Shown piece after piece: positions 34,069 through 44,107 of a stretch of 64,000 nt of DNA (positions are counted from its first letter, which is position 1; every line of letters begins with the position of its first letter). The notes beneath the pieces were generated by a model, which did not search any database, was not told where the DNA came from, and was given only the letters and a program-made list of their open reading frames with translations. Location of the stretch: assembly GCF_900115815.1 (NCBI RefSeq), contig NZ_FOXV01000002.1:124001-188000 (forward strand). Reading direction: 5' to 3'. The translations under genes were made by a program, and so were the position numbers. Source of the DNA: Roseivivax halotolerans (GTDB lineage: Bacteria; Pseudomonadota; Alphaproteobacteria; Rhodobacterales; Rhodobacteraceae).

Positions 34069-35414
34069 GCCTCGTCCCGTGCGACTGCAGCGCCGAGCCC
34101 CTGCATCAGCGGCTCGAAGATCGGGAACGAGGTCGCGATCGGGCTGCCGTCATCGACGCGCACGCCGTCCCGCGCGGCAAGGCCGAAGACGAGGAACGAC
34201 ATGGCGATGCGGTGGTCGAGCCGGCTTTCCACCGTCCCGCCCCCGGTGACATTGCCGAAGCCGCGCCCCTGCACGCGCCACCAATCCTCGCCCTCCTCGA
34301 CCTCGATGCCGTTTGCGCGCAGCCCTTGCGCCATCGCATCGATCCGGTCGCTTTCCTTGACCCGCAACTCCTTGACGCCGGGCATGTAGGTCGGACCCTC
34401 CGCAAAGGCCGCGACCGCCGAGAGGACGGGATATTCGTCAATCATCGAGGCCGCGCGCCCGGGCGGCACCTCGATGCCCTTCAGGTCGGGCGAGAAGCGC
34501 GCGCGCAGGTCGGCGACCGGCTCGCCCCCCTCTTGGCGCTCGTTCTCGTAAGTCAGGTCCGCGCCCATCTCGCGCAGGGTCGTGAAAAGGCCCGCACGCG
34601 TCGGGTTCAGCCCGATATTCGGCACCAGCACGTCCGAACCTTCGGTGATAAGCGCCGCGCAAACGGGGAAGGCCGCCGACGACGGGTCGCGCGGCACGGC
34701 GATGGTCTGGGGCCTGAGCTCGGGCTGGCCCTTCAACGTGATGATGCGGCCCTCGGGGCTGTCCTCGACCGAGACATCCGCACCGAAGCCAGTCAGCATC
34801 CGCTCGGAATGATCGCGTGTCGCCTCCCGCTCTATCACCACGGTCTCGCCTGGCGCGTTGAGACCCGCGAGAAGCACCGCCGATTTGACCTGCGCCGATG
34901 GCACGGGCGTGGCATAGCGCACGGGCACCGGCATCTGAGCACCGACAATGGTCATGGGCAGACGGCCACCCGCGCGACCGTATGCGCGCGCGCCGAACAG
35001 CGCGAGCGGATCGGTCACGCGCGCCATTGGCCGGCCGTTGAGGCTCGCATCGCCGGTGAAGGTCGCGGTGATCGGCGAGGTTGCCATCACCCCCATGATG
35101 AGCCGCACGCCGGTGCCCGAATTCCCGCAATCGATGACCTGCTCGGGCTCGGCAAGCCCGCCAACGCCGAAGCCGTGCACGACCCACGCATCGCCGTCCT
35201 TCCAGACCTCGGCTCCGAAGGCGCGCATGGCCGCTCCGGTGTCGAGCACATCCTGCCCTTCCAGCAGCCCCGTCACGCGAGTTTCCCCAACCGACAGGGC
35301 GCCGAGAATGAGCGCGCGGTGAGAGATCGACTTGTCGCCGGGCACATGCGCCTCTCCCGACAGCGGGCCCGAGGGCTTGGAGATCATGGGAATGGCGCGG
35401 CCATGGGCTGACAT
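34065..35414 (-). CDS. aroA: 3-phosphoshikimate 1-carboxyvinyltransferase (EPSP synthase), class II
   Basis: The 449-residue enzyme of the shikimate pathway shows the class II motif set: GDKS (26-29), SAQVK (173-177), RDHSE (200-204) and NPTR (270-273). Overall it closely resembles the Agrobacterium CP4-type enzyme ([19 protein letters not shown]-like; [30 protein letters not shown]). At residue 100 it has Gly in GNSGTG, where the CP4 enzyme has Ala. The ATG at 35414 fits. It heads the aroA-GFA-cmk operon, 155 bases downstream of the nuoN stop and beyond the nuo terminator. Confidence 0.96.
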   Translation of the reverse strand: MSAHGRAIPMISKPSGPLSGEAHVPGDKSISHRALILGALSVGETRVTGLLEGQDVLDTGAAMRAFGAEVWKDGDAWVVHGFGVGGLAEPEQVIDCGNSGTGVRLIMGVMATSPITATFTGDASLNGRPMARVTDPLALFGARAYGRAGGRLPMTIVGAQMPVPVRYATPVPSAQVKSAVLLAGLNAPGETVVIEREATRDHSERMLTGFGADVSVEDSPEGRIITLKGQPELRPQTIAVPRDPSSAAFPVCAALITEGSDVLVPNIGLNPTRAGLFTTLREMGADLTYENERQEGGEPVADLRARFSPDLKGIEVPPGRAASMIDEYPVLSAVAAFAEGPTYMPGVKELRVKESDRIDAMAQGLRANGIEVEEGEDWWRVQGRGFGNVTGGGTVESRLDHRIAMSFLVFGLAARDGVRVDDGSPIATSFPIFEPLMQGLGAAVARDEA

Positions 35415-35506
35415 GTGACATCCTTCACGTGGTATCTGCGGCGCTTTAGCAATCCCGCTCGTCGGGGTCTATCCGGCGCGTAAGAAAAGCCCGCATCCTG
35501 CCCTTC

Positions 35507-35537
35507 AAAACGACAAACGCGGGCTCCAAGGCCCGCG
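35507..35537 (-). terminator. Intrinsic terminator of the nuo operon
   Basis: On the minus strand CGCGGGC and GCCCGCG (35531-35537 with 35518-35524) form a 7-bp GC stem with a 6-base loop, followed by TTTGTCGTTTT. It lies 32 bases after the nuoN stop and before aroA, so it should end the complex I transcript. Confidence 0.8.
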
Positions 35538-35569
35538 TCGTCGTGTCACTTGGTCTTGGCCGTATCGGT

Positions 35570-37012
35570 TTATTGCACCAGCGTCGCGGCGGCGGCTGCG
35601 GCGGCCGCTTCGATCCCGAAGAGGTTCACGACACCCGCCACCATCGCGAAAGCCGACAGAGCGAGGAAGCCCCACAGCACCGGTGAGACACCCCGATCGA
35701 GTGTGTCGTCCCGCTCTTCGCCGAAATACATGAAGTACACGATCCGCAGGTAATAAAAGGCGCCGATCACGCTCGCGATCACACCGGCGATCGCAAGCCA
35801 GACAAGCCCGCCATCATAGGCCGCGCGCAGCACGTAGAGTTTGCCGAAGAAGCCGACCAGTGGCGGCACGCCCGCGAGGCTGAAGAGCAGGATCAGCATC
35901 GCGAAGGCCCGGCCCGGCTCGACCCGGCTGAACATGTTGAGCGATGCGATATCGGTGACAGGCTGGCCGTCCCTCTCCATCGACAGGATGAAGGCGAAGG
36001 TGCCGACGTTCATGGTGACGTAAATCGCCATGTAGATCAGCATCGCCTGCACGCCGAACTGGGTGCCCGCTGCGAGCCCCATGAGCGCATAGCCCATATG
36101 CGCGATCGAGGAATAGGCCATCAGACGCTTGATATTGGTCTGACCGATCGCCGCGATACCGCCGAGGAACATCGACAGGACCGACAGGAAGGCGAGGATC
36201 TGCTGCCAGTCGCCCGTGACGCCGCCGAAGGCTTCGAACAGAAGACGCGCGAACAGGCCCATCGCCGCGACCTTCGGGGCTGTCGCGAAAAAGGCGGTGA
36301 CCGGCGTCGGAGAACCTTCATAGACGTCCGGCGTCCACATGTGGAACGGAACAGCCGAGACCTTGAAGGCAAGCCCGGCCGACAGGAAGACGAGGCCAAA
36401 GAGAAGTCCGAGCGAGGTTTGCCCCTCGCCCGCTGCCTCGATGATGCCCGAGAACAGAGTGGTGCCCGCAAAGCCGTAGGTCAGCGAGGCACCATAGAGC
36501 AGCAGACCCGAGGAGAGGGCGCCGAGGACGAAATACTTGAGGCCCGCCTCGGTCGAGACCGCGCTGTCGCGGCGCAGCGACGCCACGACATAGAGCGCCA
36601 GCGATTGCAGTTCGAGCCCCATGTAGAGCGCCATCAGGTCGCCCGCGGAGACCATGACCATCATGCCGACCGCGGCAAGCGCGATCAGGATCGGGTATTC
36701 GAACTTCAGGATGCCCCGGCGCTGCATGTAATCCTGGCTCATCACCAGAACCGCCGCGGCCGAGACCAGGAGCATCACCTTCGCAAACCGCGCAAAGCCG
36801 TCGTCGATGAACATGCCGCCAAAGGCCGTCGCGGTCCCGCCGCCGCTCGTGGCGATCCAGATCGCAACGAGCGCGAAGAGGCCCGCGGTCAGCCAGACGA
36901 GCGTGGGGGCAAGCGCGTCCTTGCCCGTATAGACGCAGCCGACGAGGGCGAGCATCGCGTAGATCGCGATGACGATCTCGGGCAGGATGATGGCGAGGTC
37001 AGAGGAAATCAT
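35570..37012 (-). CDS. nuoN: NADH-quinone oxidoreductase subunit N
   Basis: The 480-residue antiporter-like subunit has about 14 membrane segments and the conserved Lys/Glu of the family: [14 protein letters not shown], the [18 protein letters not shown] motif with key Glu, [14 protein letters not shown]-like [34 protein letters not shown] with the TM7 Lys, and [14 protein letters not shown]. It forms part of the proton-pumping arm of complex I. The C-terminus ends in an Ala-rich stretch. It is the last gene of the operon. Confidence 0.97.
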   Translation of the reverse strand: MISSDLAIILPEIVIAIYAMLALVGCVYTGKDALAPTLVWLTAGLFALVAIWIATSGGGTATAFGGMFIDDGFARFAKVMLLVSAAAVLVMSQDYMQRRGILKFEYPILIALAAVGMMVMVSAGDLMALYMGLELQSLALYVVASLRRDSAVSTEAGLKYFVLGALSSGLLLYGASLTYGFAGTTLFSGIIEAAGEGQTSLGLLFGLVFLSAGLAFKVSAVPFHMWTPDVYEGSPTPVTAFFATAPKVAAMGLFARLLFEAFGGVTGDWQQILAFLSVLSMFLGGIAAIGQTNIKRLMAYSSIAHMGYALMGLAAGTQFGVQAMLIYMAIYVTMNVGTFAFILSMERDGQPVTDIASLNMFSRVEPGRAFAMLILLFSLAGVPPLVGFFGKLYVLRAAYDGGLVWLAIAGVIASVIGAFYYLRIVYFMYFGEERDDTLDRGVSPVLWGFLALSAFAMVAGVVNLFGIEAAAAAAAATLVQ

Positions 37013-37022
37013 GTCTCGGTCC

Positions 37023-38570
37023 TCAATTGCTGTGGCTCGCGACCTGCGTCGCGTGCGGCATGTTGGCGATTTCGGTCTCGTAATCCGAAACCAGTGCCTC
37101 CACCGAGGGCCCGATCCGGTCGAGGATCGGCGCGGGATAGACCCCGAGCCAGATCGTCATGAAGACGAGCGGGGCGAAGATGGCCTTCTCTCGGCGAGTC
37201 ATGTCCGTGATTGTCTTGAGGCTTTCCTTGATCAGGTCGCCCATGACCACCCGGCGATAGAGCCAGAGCGCGTAGGCCGCCGACAGGATCACCCCCGTCG
37301 TGGCGAACATCGCGACCCAGGTGTTGACTTGGAAAACGCCCATCAGCGTCAGGAATTCGCCGATGAAGCCCGACGTGCCGGGCAGGCCGACATTGGCCAT
37401 CGTGAAGAGCATGAAGATCAGCGCATAGGCCGGCATACGGTTCACGAGCCCGCCATAGGCATCGATCTCGCGGGTATGCATTCGGTCGTAGATCACGCCC
37501 ACGCACAGGAAGAGCGCGCCGGAGATGAAGCCGTGGCTCAGCATCTGGAAGATCGCGCCGTCGATGCCTTGCTGGTTCGCCGCGAAAATCCCCATCGTCA
37601 CGTAGCCCATATGCGCGACCGACGAATAGGCGATCAGCTTCTTCATGTCCTCCTGCACGAGCGCGACAAGGCTGGTGTAGACGATCGCGATGACCGAGAG
37701 CCAGAGAACGAAGGGCCCGATCACCTCGGAGCCGACGGGGAACATCGGCAGGTTGAAGCGCAGGAAGCCGTAGCCGCCGAGTTTCAGAAGGATCGAGGCC
37801 AGCACCACAGAGCCCGCCGTCGGCGCCTGAACGTGCGCGTCCGGCAGCCAGGTATGGACTGGCCACATCGGCATCTTCACAGCGAAAGAGGCGAAGAACG
37901 CCAGGAACAGGAGCGTCTGCATACCCCCCAGAACCTGGATGCCGAGCACGTTCATGCCGGCAGCAGAGAATTGGTGGTTGAGAAGCGTCGGAATGTCCGT
38001 CGTGCCCGCATCGGCATACATCGCGACCATCGCGACCAGCATCAGCACCGAGCCGAGGAAGGTGTAGAGGAAGAACTTGAACGCCGCGTAGATCCGGTTC
38101 TTGCCGCCCCAGATCCCGATGATGAGGAACATCGGGATAAGGCCCCCCTCGAAAAAGAGGTAGAAGAGAACGAGGTCTAGCGCCATGAACACGCCGAGCA
38201 TCAGCGTCTCGAGGACGAGGAAGGCGATCATGTATTCCTTGACCCGCGTCTTCACGTCCCAGGAAGCGGCGATCACGAGCGGCATGATGAACGTCGTCAG
38301 CATTACGAACAGGACCGAAATCCCGTCGACGCCCATCTTGTAGCTGAGCCCGAGAAGCCACTGCCCCTCTTCCACCATCTGGAAGCCCGTATCCTCCGGG
38401 TCGAACTGCGCCAGGATGAAGAGCGAGATCAGGAAGGTCGCCGAGGTCGCGATCAGGGCAAGCCACTTGGCATTGCGGTCTGCCGCCGCGCTGTCGCCGC
38501 GCAGGAACACACCGAGGATCAGAGCGGCGAGCGCCGGCAGGAAAGTGACGATGGAAAGCAGGTTGTCCAT
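37023..38570 (-). CDS. nuoM: NADH-quinone oxidoreductase subunit M
   Basis: The 515-residue antiporter-like proton-pumping subunit contains [20 protein letters not shown] with the conserved Glu of TM5, [32 protein letters not shown]-type TM7-TM8 region (Lys and quinone-arm contacts) and [18 protein letters not shown]. The ATG at 38570 follows the nuoL stop by one base, so the subunits are tightly coupled. No anomalies were seen. Confidence 0.97.
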   Translation of the reverse strand: MDNLLSIVTFLPALAALILGVFLRGDSAAADRNAKWLALIATSATFLISLFILAQFDPEDTGFQMVEEGQWLLGLSYKMGVDGISVLFVMLTTFIMPLVIAASWDVKTRVKEYMIAFLVLETLMLGVFMALDLVLFYLFFEGGLIPMFLIIGIWGGKNRIYAAFKFFLYTFLGSVLMLVAMVAMYADAGTTDIPTLLNHQFSAAGMNVLGIQVLGGMQTLLFLAFFASFAVKMPMWPVHTWLPDAHVQAPTAGSVVLASILLKLGGYGFLRFNLPMFPVGSEVIGPFVLWLSVIAIVYTSLVALVQEDMKKLIAYSSVAHMGYVTMGIFAANQQGIDGAIFQMLSHGFISGALFLCVGVIYDRMHTREIDAYGGLVNRMPAYALIFMLFTMANVGLPGTSGFIGEFLTLMGVFQVNTWVAMFATTGVILSAAYALWLYRRVVMGDLIKESLKTITDMTRREKAIFAPLVFMTIWLGVYPAPILDRIGPSVEALVSDYETEIANMPHATQVASHSN

Positions 38571-38571
38571 G

Positions 38572-40644
38572 TTACTGCGCTCCTCCGGAGAGCGACATCC
38601 AGGTGATCAGCGCGGCAATGCCGATCACCATCCAGAAGGCATAGGTGAAGATGTAGCCGGACTGAGCGCGGCCCGCGAGGCGCGTGAAATAGGGGATCAC
38701 GCCCATTGAGAGTCCGTTGATCGCCCCGTCGATCGTGCCGCCATCCCCGCGCTTCCACAGGAAACGGCCAAGCGACTTGGCGGGACGGACGAAGAGGAAG
38801 TCGTAGATCTCGTCGAAATACCACTTGTTGAGGAGGAACAGATAGAGGGGCCGCTGGTTCTCCGCGAGGCGCTTCGGCAGCGCCGGGTTCACGATGTAGA
38901 ACAGGTAGGCCGTGCCAAGCCCTATGAGCATCGCGACGAAGGGCGATAGCTTGACCCAGGTCGGCACGTAATGCGCCTCGTGCAGAATCGTGTTCTCGGG
39001 CGCGATATAGATCGCCGCCTCGCCCGGTGCGCTTTCCATCACGTAGTGCAATTCGGACGCTTTCGGGCTGCGCTCGGCCACCTGCTCGACGAGTTCCTCG
39101 GACGGTTCGGTATATTCGCCACCGAAGAAGCGGACGACCTCGTTCGTATGGCCGAAGAAGCTCGAATACCAGATCGCGCCCGCGAACACCGCGCCAAGCG
39201 CCAGAACGCCGAGTGGGATCAGCATGACCTTCGGGCTCTCGTGTGCGTGCTCATGGGTGTGCTTGTCACCCCGCGCCTCGCCGAAGAAGGTCAGGAAGAT
39301 GAGACGCCAGGAATAGAAGCTCGTGAAGAGCGCCGCGATCACCAGCATCCAGAAGGCGTAGCCCATCGGCCCGGCCGCATATGCACTCTCGATCACGGCA
39401 TCCTTCGATGCGAAGCCTGCGAAACCGATCCAGCCCGTCAGCGGAATGCCGACGCCGGTGATCGCGAGCGTGCCGATCATCATCGCCCAGAACGTGTAAG
39501 GCAGCTTGTGGCGGAGACCGCCGTAATTCCGCATGTCCTGCTCGTGATGCATTCCGTGGATGACCGAGCCCGCGCCGAGGAACAGCATCGCCTTGAAGAA
39601 GGCGTGCGTGAGGAGGTGGAACATCGCCACCGAATAGACGCCGACGCCCGCGGCCACGAACATGTAACCGAGCTGCGAACAGGTCGAATAGGCAATGACG
39701 CGCTTGATGTCGTTCTGAACGAGACCCACCGTCGCCGCGAAGAAGGCGGTGGTCGCGCCGAGGAAGGTCACGAAGGCCATCGCTTCGGGCGCGAATTCCA
39801 TCAGCGGCGACATGCGGCAAACGAGGAAGACACCTGCCGTCACCATCGTTGCGGCGTGGATCAGCGCCGAAACCGGTGTCGGGCCTTCCATCGCGTCGGG
39901 CAGCCAGGTGTGCAGGATGAGCTGCGCCGACTTGCCCATCGCGCCAACGAAGAGGAGGAAGGCAATGAGGTTCGCCGCGTTCCACTCCGTCCAAAGGAAA
40001 GTGAGCTGTGTCTCCGCGATCTCGGGCGCGGCGGCGAAAATGTCGTCGAACCGCACGCTGTCCACAAGGAAGAAGAGCGCGAAGATACCGAGCGCGAAGC
40101 CGAAATCGCCGACGCGGTTCACAATGAAGGCTTTCATCGCCGCAGCGTTGGCCGACGGTTTCTTGTAGTAGAAGCCGATCAGGAGATAGGACGCGACCCC
40201 CACGCCCTCCCAACCGAAGAACATCTGTACGAGGTTGTCCGACGTCACCAGCATCAGCATCGCGAAGGTGAAGAAGGACAGGTAGGCGAAGAAGCGGGGC
40301 TTGTAGACCTCGCCTTCCTTGAAGTTCTCGTCATGGGCCATGTAGCCCATCGAATAGAGGTGCACGAGCGCGGAGACGGTCGTGACGACGATCAGCATGA
40401 TCGCCGTCAGCCGGTCAAGCCGGATCGACCAATCGGTCGAGAGCGTGCCGCTCTCGATCCAGCGCAGGATCTGGACCTTCTCGGTCACGCCGTCATGGGC
40501 AAGGAATACGATCCAGGACAGAAGGCAGGCAAGGAACAGAAGGCCCGTGGTGAGCCACATCGCGCCCTTTTCGCCGATGATGCGCCAGCCGAACCCTGCG
40601 AGGATCGCGCCCACGAGCGGGGCGAAGAGGATGATCGTTTCCAT
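38572..40644 (-). CDS. nuoL: NADH-quinone oxidoreductase subunit L
   Basis: The 690-residue distal antiporter-like subunit has the antiporter core ([50 protein letters not shown] split across the motif; [19 protein letters not shown]). After about residue 560 comes the long C-terminal lateral helix that clamps the membrane arm. A soluble charged insertion ([25 protein letters not shown]) lies between late membrane segments. The start at 40644 is 4 bases after the nuoK stop. Confidence 0.97.
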   Translation of the reverse strand: METIILFAPLVGAILAGFGWRIIGEKGAMWLTTGLLFLACLLSWIVFLAHDGVTEKVQILRWIESGTLSTDWSIRLDRLTAIMLIVVTTVSALVHLYSMGYMAHDENFKEGEVYKPRFFAYLSFFTFAMLMLVTSDNLVQMFFGWEGVGVASYLLIGFYYKKPSANAAAMKAFIVNRVGDFGFALGIFALFFLVDSVRFDDIFAAAPEIAETQLTFLWTEWNAANLIAFLLFVGAMGKSAQLILHTWLPDAMEGPTPVSALIHAATMVTAGVFLVCRMSPLMEFAPEAMAFVTFLGATTAFFAATVGLVQNDIKRVIAYSTCSQLGYMFVAAGVGVYSVAMFHLLTHAFFKAMLFLGAGSVIHGMHHEQDMRNYGGLRHKLPYTFWAMMIGTLAITGVGIPLTGWIGFAGFASKDAVIESAYAAGPMGYAFWMLVIAALFTSFYSWRLIFLTFFGEARGDKHTHEHAHESPKVMLIPLGVLALGAVFAGAIWYSSFFGHTNEVVRFFGGEYTEPSEELVEQVAERSPKASELHYVMESAPGEAAIYIAPENTILHEAHYVPTWVKLSPFVAMLIGLGTAYLFYIVNPALPKRLAENQRPLYLFLLNKWYFDEIYDFLFVRPAKSLGRFLWKRGDGGTIDGAINGLSMGVIPYFTRLAGRAQSGYIFTYAFWMVIGIAALITWMSLSGGAQ

Positions 40645-40648
40645 CGGC

Positions 40649-40954
40649 TCAGCCTTTCATCACGTTGATGTCTTCCACCGCGATGGTGCCGCGGTTGCGG
40701 AAGAAGCAGACGAGGATCGCAAGGCCGATGGCCGCCTCGGCGGCAGCGACGGTCAGCACGAAAAGCGTGAAGACCTGCCCCACCAGATCGCCCAGATGCG
40801 CCGAGAAGGCCACGAGGTTGATGTTAACTGCGAGCAGCATGAGCTCGATCGACATCAGAAGGATGATCACGTTCTTCCGGTTCAGAAAAAGCCCGAAGAT
40901 GCCGATGACGAACAGCACGGCCGCCACCGTCAGGTAATGTTCCAGTCCGATCAT
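40649..40954 (-). CDS. nuoK: NADH-quinone oxidoreductase subunit K
   Basis: The 101-residue subunit has three membrane helices: [38 protein letters not shown] with the essential Glu in TM2, and [18 protein letters not shown] with the second Glu. The frame extends upstream to 41092, but the ATG at 40954 matches the normal family start and length. Unlike every other junction in the operon it is separated from nuoJ by 172 bases carrying two hairpins. Confidence 0.97.
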   Translation of the reverse strand: MIGLEHYLTVAAVLFVIGIFGLFLNRKNVIILLMSIELMLLAVNINLVAFSAHLGDLVGQVFTLFVLTVAAAEAAIGLAILVCFFRNRGTIAVEDINVMKG

Positions 40955-40981
40955 TCTCGGTCCCTCATCCGTCCTGAGCGC

Positions 40982-41029
40982 GGAAAATCCCGGATTTTCC
41001 GGCCTGTTTTCTTGGCGAAGAAAACGGCC
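40982..41029 (-). repeat. Two adjacent palindromic hairpins in the nuoJ-nuoK spacer
   Basis: Hairpin A pairs GGAAAAT (40982-40988) with ATTTTCC (40994-41000). Hairpin B pairs GTTTTCTT (41006-41013) with AAGAAAAC (41018-41025) around GGCG, extended by GGCC arms at 41001-41004 and 41026-41029. Together they fill an unusually long gap inside an otherwise packed operon. They look like an inserted palindromic repeat unit and could act as an mRNA processing or stability element. Confidence 0.6.
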
Positions 41030-41126
41030 AGCGCCGCTTCCCGCGTCTTGCTCCGGCCCGGGCTTGTCACCCGTGGCCGGAAAACTCGTCAATGCTCCCG
41101 CGCGATCTTCACGCCGGATATGTTTG

Positions 41127-41729
41127 TCAGAGCCCTTGACCGGGCTTCACGTCCTTCAGCTCCATCGAGGTCTTCGGGTCGCGGTAGATCTGCGCGAGGA
41201 TGTCCTGCCGCTTGACGTCCGAGCGATGGCGCAGCGTCAGCACGATCGCCCCGATCATCGCGACGAGAAGGATGAGCCCTGCCAGCTGGAACAGCAGGAA
41301 GTACTGATCGTAAAGGATCAGACCCAGGGCCTCCGTGTTGTGACGGTCGACCGGGATGGCCTGCGCGACATTGGACGCCGCCACTTCCGAACTCTCCCAG
41401 GCACCGAAGACGATCGCGAATTGCATCAGGATCACGATCCCGATTAACAGCGCCACCGGCACGTAGCGCGCCATCTCGGCCTTGAGCGCGGCGAAGTCGA
41501 TATCGAGCATCATCACCACGAACAGAAAGAGAACCGCGACCGCGCCGACGTAGACGATGATCAGCAGCATCGCCACGAATTCCGCGCCCATCAGGACGAA
41601 GAGCCCGGCCGAGCTCAGGAACGCAAGGATCAGCCAGAGCACCGAATGCACCGGGTTGCGGCTGATGACGGTAAAGAGCCCGCCCGCCAGCGTGGAAATC
41701 GCGAAGAGATAGAAGGCAAAGGCGCTCAT
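41127..41729 (-). CDS. nuoJ: NADH-quinone oxidoreductase subunit J
   Basis: The 200-residue subunit has five membrane segments, including [20 protein letters not shown] and [23 protein letters not shown], the pi-bulge TM3 region of NuoJ. The soluble C-terminal part ([20 protein letters not shown]) is typical of alphaproteobacteria. The ATG at 41729 overlaps the stop of the CMD-family gene by 4 bases, so translation is coupled to a non-complex I gene. Confidence 0.97.
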   Translation of the reverse strand: MSAFAFYLFAISTLAGGLFTVISRNPVHSVLWLILAFLSSAGLFVLMGAEFVAMLLIIVYVGAVAVLFLFVVMMLDIDFAALKAEMARYVPVALLIGIVILMQFAIVFGAWESSEVAASNVAQAIPVDRHNTEALGLILYDQYFLLFQLAGLILLVAMIGAIVLTLRHRSDVKRQDILAQIYRDPKTSMELKDVKPGQGL

Positions 41730-42136
41730 GTGGTCTCGTCCTTTCCGTCTGCCTCCATGACTTCGCGCGCCAGGTCCATGGCACGGGTCATGGCGGGAAT
41801 GCCGGCGAACATCGACATCTGCGCGATGGTCTCGGCGATCTCGTCCTTGGTCGCTCCGGCTTCACGCGCATGGCGCACATTCATCCGGAACGGGGTTTCT
41901 GCCTGCGCGCCTTGCATCGTCAGACCTGCCAAGGTCAAGAGCAGCCGCGTCTTTGCATCGAGCCCATCCTTCGACAGGCCCTTGCCGAAGGACATCTCCA
42001 TGAACTCTTTCGGCATGGTCGGCCAGTACTGCTCGAACTCGCGGACGTTGAACGTCTCGAGCGCCGGATTCCAGGCTTTCGCCATCTCCTGCGCCTGCCG
42101 CATGAACAGCTCGAAAGGATTCTGGGTGTCGCTCAT
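41726..42136 (-). CDS. Carboxymuconolactone decarboxylase (CMD)-family protein inside the nuo operon
   Basis: The 136-residue soluble protein has an N-terminal helical extension ([17 protein letters not shown]) and a CMD domain: [52 protein letters not shown]. It contains no cysteine at all, so it cannot be an AhpD-type thiol peroxidase and lacks the CxxC redox motif. Its start overlaps the nuoI stop and its stop overlaps the nuoJ start, so it is fully embedded. Function in or near complex I is unknown. Confidence 0.85.
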   Translation of the reverse strand: MSDTQNPFELFMRQAQEMAKAWNPALETFNVREFEQYWPTMPKEFMEMSFGKGLSKDGLDAKTRLLLTLAGLTMQGAQAETPFRMNVRHAREAGATKDEIAETIAQMSMFAGIPAMTRAMDLAREVMEADGKDETT

Positions 42137-42627
42137 CTGTAGGGCGCGTCCAGCTCGAGATTGCGCGCGATCTCGGCTTCCCAGCGTTCACCGTTCTCGA
42201 GGAGCTTCTGCTTGTCGTAGTAGAGCTCTTCGCGGGTCTCCGTGGAAAACTCGAAATTCGGCCCTTCGACGATGGCATCGACCGGACAGGCCTCCTGGCA
42301 GAAACCGCAATAGATGCATTTCGTCATGTCGATGTCGTAGCGCGTGGTGCGGCGCGAACCGTCCTCGCGGGGCTCGGCGTCGATGGTGATCGCCTGGGCG
42401 GGGCAGATCGCCTCGCAGAGTTTGCAGGCGATGCAGCGCTCTTCGCCGTTGGGATAGCGGCGCAGCGCATGCTCGCCGCGGAAACGCGGGCTCAGCGGCC
42501 CTTTCTCGTGCGGATAATTGACCGTCGCCTTCGGGCCGAAGAAGTATTTCACCCCGAGTTTCAGCCCCTTCCACACATCCGAGAGAAGGAAGTAGCTGGC
42601 GGCGCGGGAATAGTCAGTCTGGGCCAT
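42133..42627 (-). CDS. nuoI: NADH-quinone oxidoreductase subunit I
   Basis: The 164-residue ferredoxin-like subunit holds clusters N6a and N6b with two CxxCxxCxxxCP motifs, [12 protein letters not shown] and [12 protein letters not shown]. The N-terminal amphipathic part ([19 protein letters not shown]) contacts the membrane. The [14 protein letters not shown] segment is canonical. It lies 31 bases downstream of nuoH and overlaps the CMD-family gene. Confidence 0.98.
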   Translation of the reverse strand: MAQTDYSRAASYFLLSDVWKGLKLGVKYFFGPKATVNYPHEKGPLSPRFRGEHALRRYPNGEERCIACKLCEAICPAQAITIDAEPREDGSRRTTRYDIDMTKCIYCGFCQEACPVDAIVEGPNFEFSTETREELYYDKQKLLENGERWEAEIARNLELDAPYR

Positions 42628-42658
42628 GATTAACCCCCAATCGTTTGCAAGTGGCGCA

Positions 42659-43696
42659 TCATGCGCCGACGCTCCAGCGCGCGAAGACGCCCCAGAACCA
42701 TCCGAATTTCGCGGCGAAGGCCACGAAGACCACCCAGACGAGGCTGAAGGGCAGGAAGACTTTCCACCCCAGCCGCATCAGCTGGTCGTAGCGATAGCGC
42801 GGCGTGATCGCCTTCACCATCGCGAAGAGGAAGAAGAAGAAGGCCATCTTTGCGACCATCCAGAGCGGCCCATCGGGCAAGAACGGAATGGGCGACAGCC
42901 AGCCACCGAAGAACAAGAGCGAGGTCAGCGCGCACATCAGGAAGATGGCGATGTATTCCCCGGCCATGAACAGAAGGAACGGTGTCGAGGAATACTCGAC
43001 CTGGTAGCCCGCCACGAGCTCCGATTCCGCCTCCGGCAGATCGAAGGGCGGGCGGTTCGTCTCGGCCAGCGCCGAGATGAAGAACAAAAAGACCATCGGC
43101 AGGTGCGGCAGCCAGTACCAGTTGAAGAAACCCAGATCGCCTTCCTGCGCGCGGACGATGTCACCGAAATTCATGGAGCCGGTCGAGAGGATCACCCCGA
43201 TGATGATGAGGCCGATAGAGACCTCGTAGGAGATCATCTGCGCCGCGGAGCGCAGCGATCCGAGGAACGGGTATTTCGAGTTCGACGCCCAACCGCCCAT
43301 GATGACCCCGTAGACCTCAAGCGAGGAGATCGCGAAGACATAGAGAATGGCGACGTTGATATCGGACAGAACCCACGTGTCGTTGAACGGGATCACAGCC
43401 CAGGCGACCATGGCGAGCACGAAGGACGTCAGCGGCGCGAGGATGAAGACCGTCCGGTCCGAACCCGCCGGAACCACGACCTCTTTCACCACGTATTTCA
43501 GTGCATCGGCCACCGTCTGCAGAAGGCCGAACACGCCCACGACGTTCGGGCCGCGCCGCAACTGGACGGCGGCCCAGATCTTGCGGTCGCCATAGACGAG
43601 AAACAGCAGCGAGATCATCACGAAGCTCACCACGGCAAGGCACTGGGCGACGATGATCAGGGCTGTACCGCCGGTGGACATCATGAAGTCAGACAT
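42659..43696 (-). CDS. nuoH: NADH-quinone oxidoreductase subunit H
   Basis: The 345-residue subunit has eight membrane helices and lines the quinone chamber. It shows [54 protein letters not shown] (in pieces), [17 protein letters not shown] with the acidic E-channel residues, and the [21 protein letters not shown]-type C-terminal region. The ATG at 43696 lies 7 bases after the lipoprotein stop. Confidence 0.97.
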   Translation of the reverse strand: MSDFMMSTGGTALIIVAQCLAVVSFVMISLLFLVYGDRKIWAAVQLRRGPNVVGVFGLLQTVADALKYVVKEVVVPAGSDRTVFILAPLTSFVLAMVAWAVIPFNDTWVLSDINVAILYVFAISSLEVYGVIMGGWASNSKYPFLGSLRSAAQMISYEVSIGLIIIGVILSTGSMNFGDIVRAQEGDLGFFNWYWLPHLPMVFLFFISALAETNRPPFDLPEAESELVAGYQVEYSSTPFLLFMAGEYIAIFLMCALTSLLFFGGWLSPIPFLPDGPLWMVAKMAFFFFLFAMVKAITPRYRYDQLMRLGWKVFLPFSLVWVVFVAFAAKFGWFWGVFARWSVGA

Positions 43697-43703
43697 CGGG
43701 TCC

Positions 43704-44102
43704 TCATACCATCGGTATTCCGTTTTCCCTGCAGGCGGCGGCGACGACTTCGGCGTCGATCGTCCTCAGCCCACGGGGGAGCGCTGGCGAAATGGTGTAA
43801 ACCGCATCTGCGCGCCAGAGGCCACCCTCTTCCTCGACATTTGTGCGTAAATGCCGCGCGAATCCGTAGCCCCTGATCAATGTGTACTGCGCCACGGCGC
43901 ATTCGACATAGTCTTCGAGGTCTCCGGCGTCGCGTGCGCCGCGCATTTCGACCAGGAACTGCACCAGGTCGCCGTCGAGAAGCCGCGTTTCGATTCCCTG
44001 GTACTCCGGGGTGAACGGCAACTCGTCACGGGTTTCACCAGAATCGGCGCAGGCCGCCACGAGGGCGGCCAGCGATATCAGGGCCAGGCGCAAGCCTGTC
44101 AT
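43704..44102 (-). CDS. Small lipoprotein encoded between nuoG and nuoH
   Basis: The 132-residue protein has a lipoprotein signal peptide ([18 protein letters not shown], lipobox VAAC). The mature part, rich in acidic residues ([20 protein letters not shown]), has exactly two further cysteines (VECAVA, AAACREN), so one disulfide in the periplasm is plausible. I chose the ATG at 44102, 8 bases after GGAG; a GTG at 44111 that overlaps the nuoG stop is the alternative. The family is not recognised. Operon position suggests a link to complex I. Confidence 0.78.
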   Translation of the reverse strand: MTGLRLALISLAALVAACADSGETRDELPFTPEYQGIETRLLDGDLVQFLVEMRGARDAGDLEDYVECAVAQYTLIRGYGFARHLRTNVEEEGGLWRADAVYTISPALPRGLRTIDAEVVAAACRENGIPMV

Positions 44103-44107
44103 CGGCG

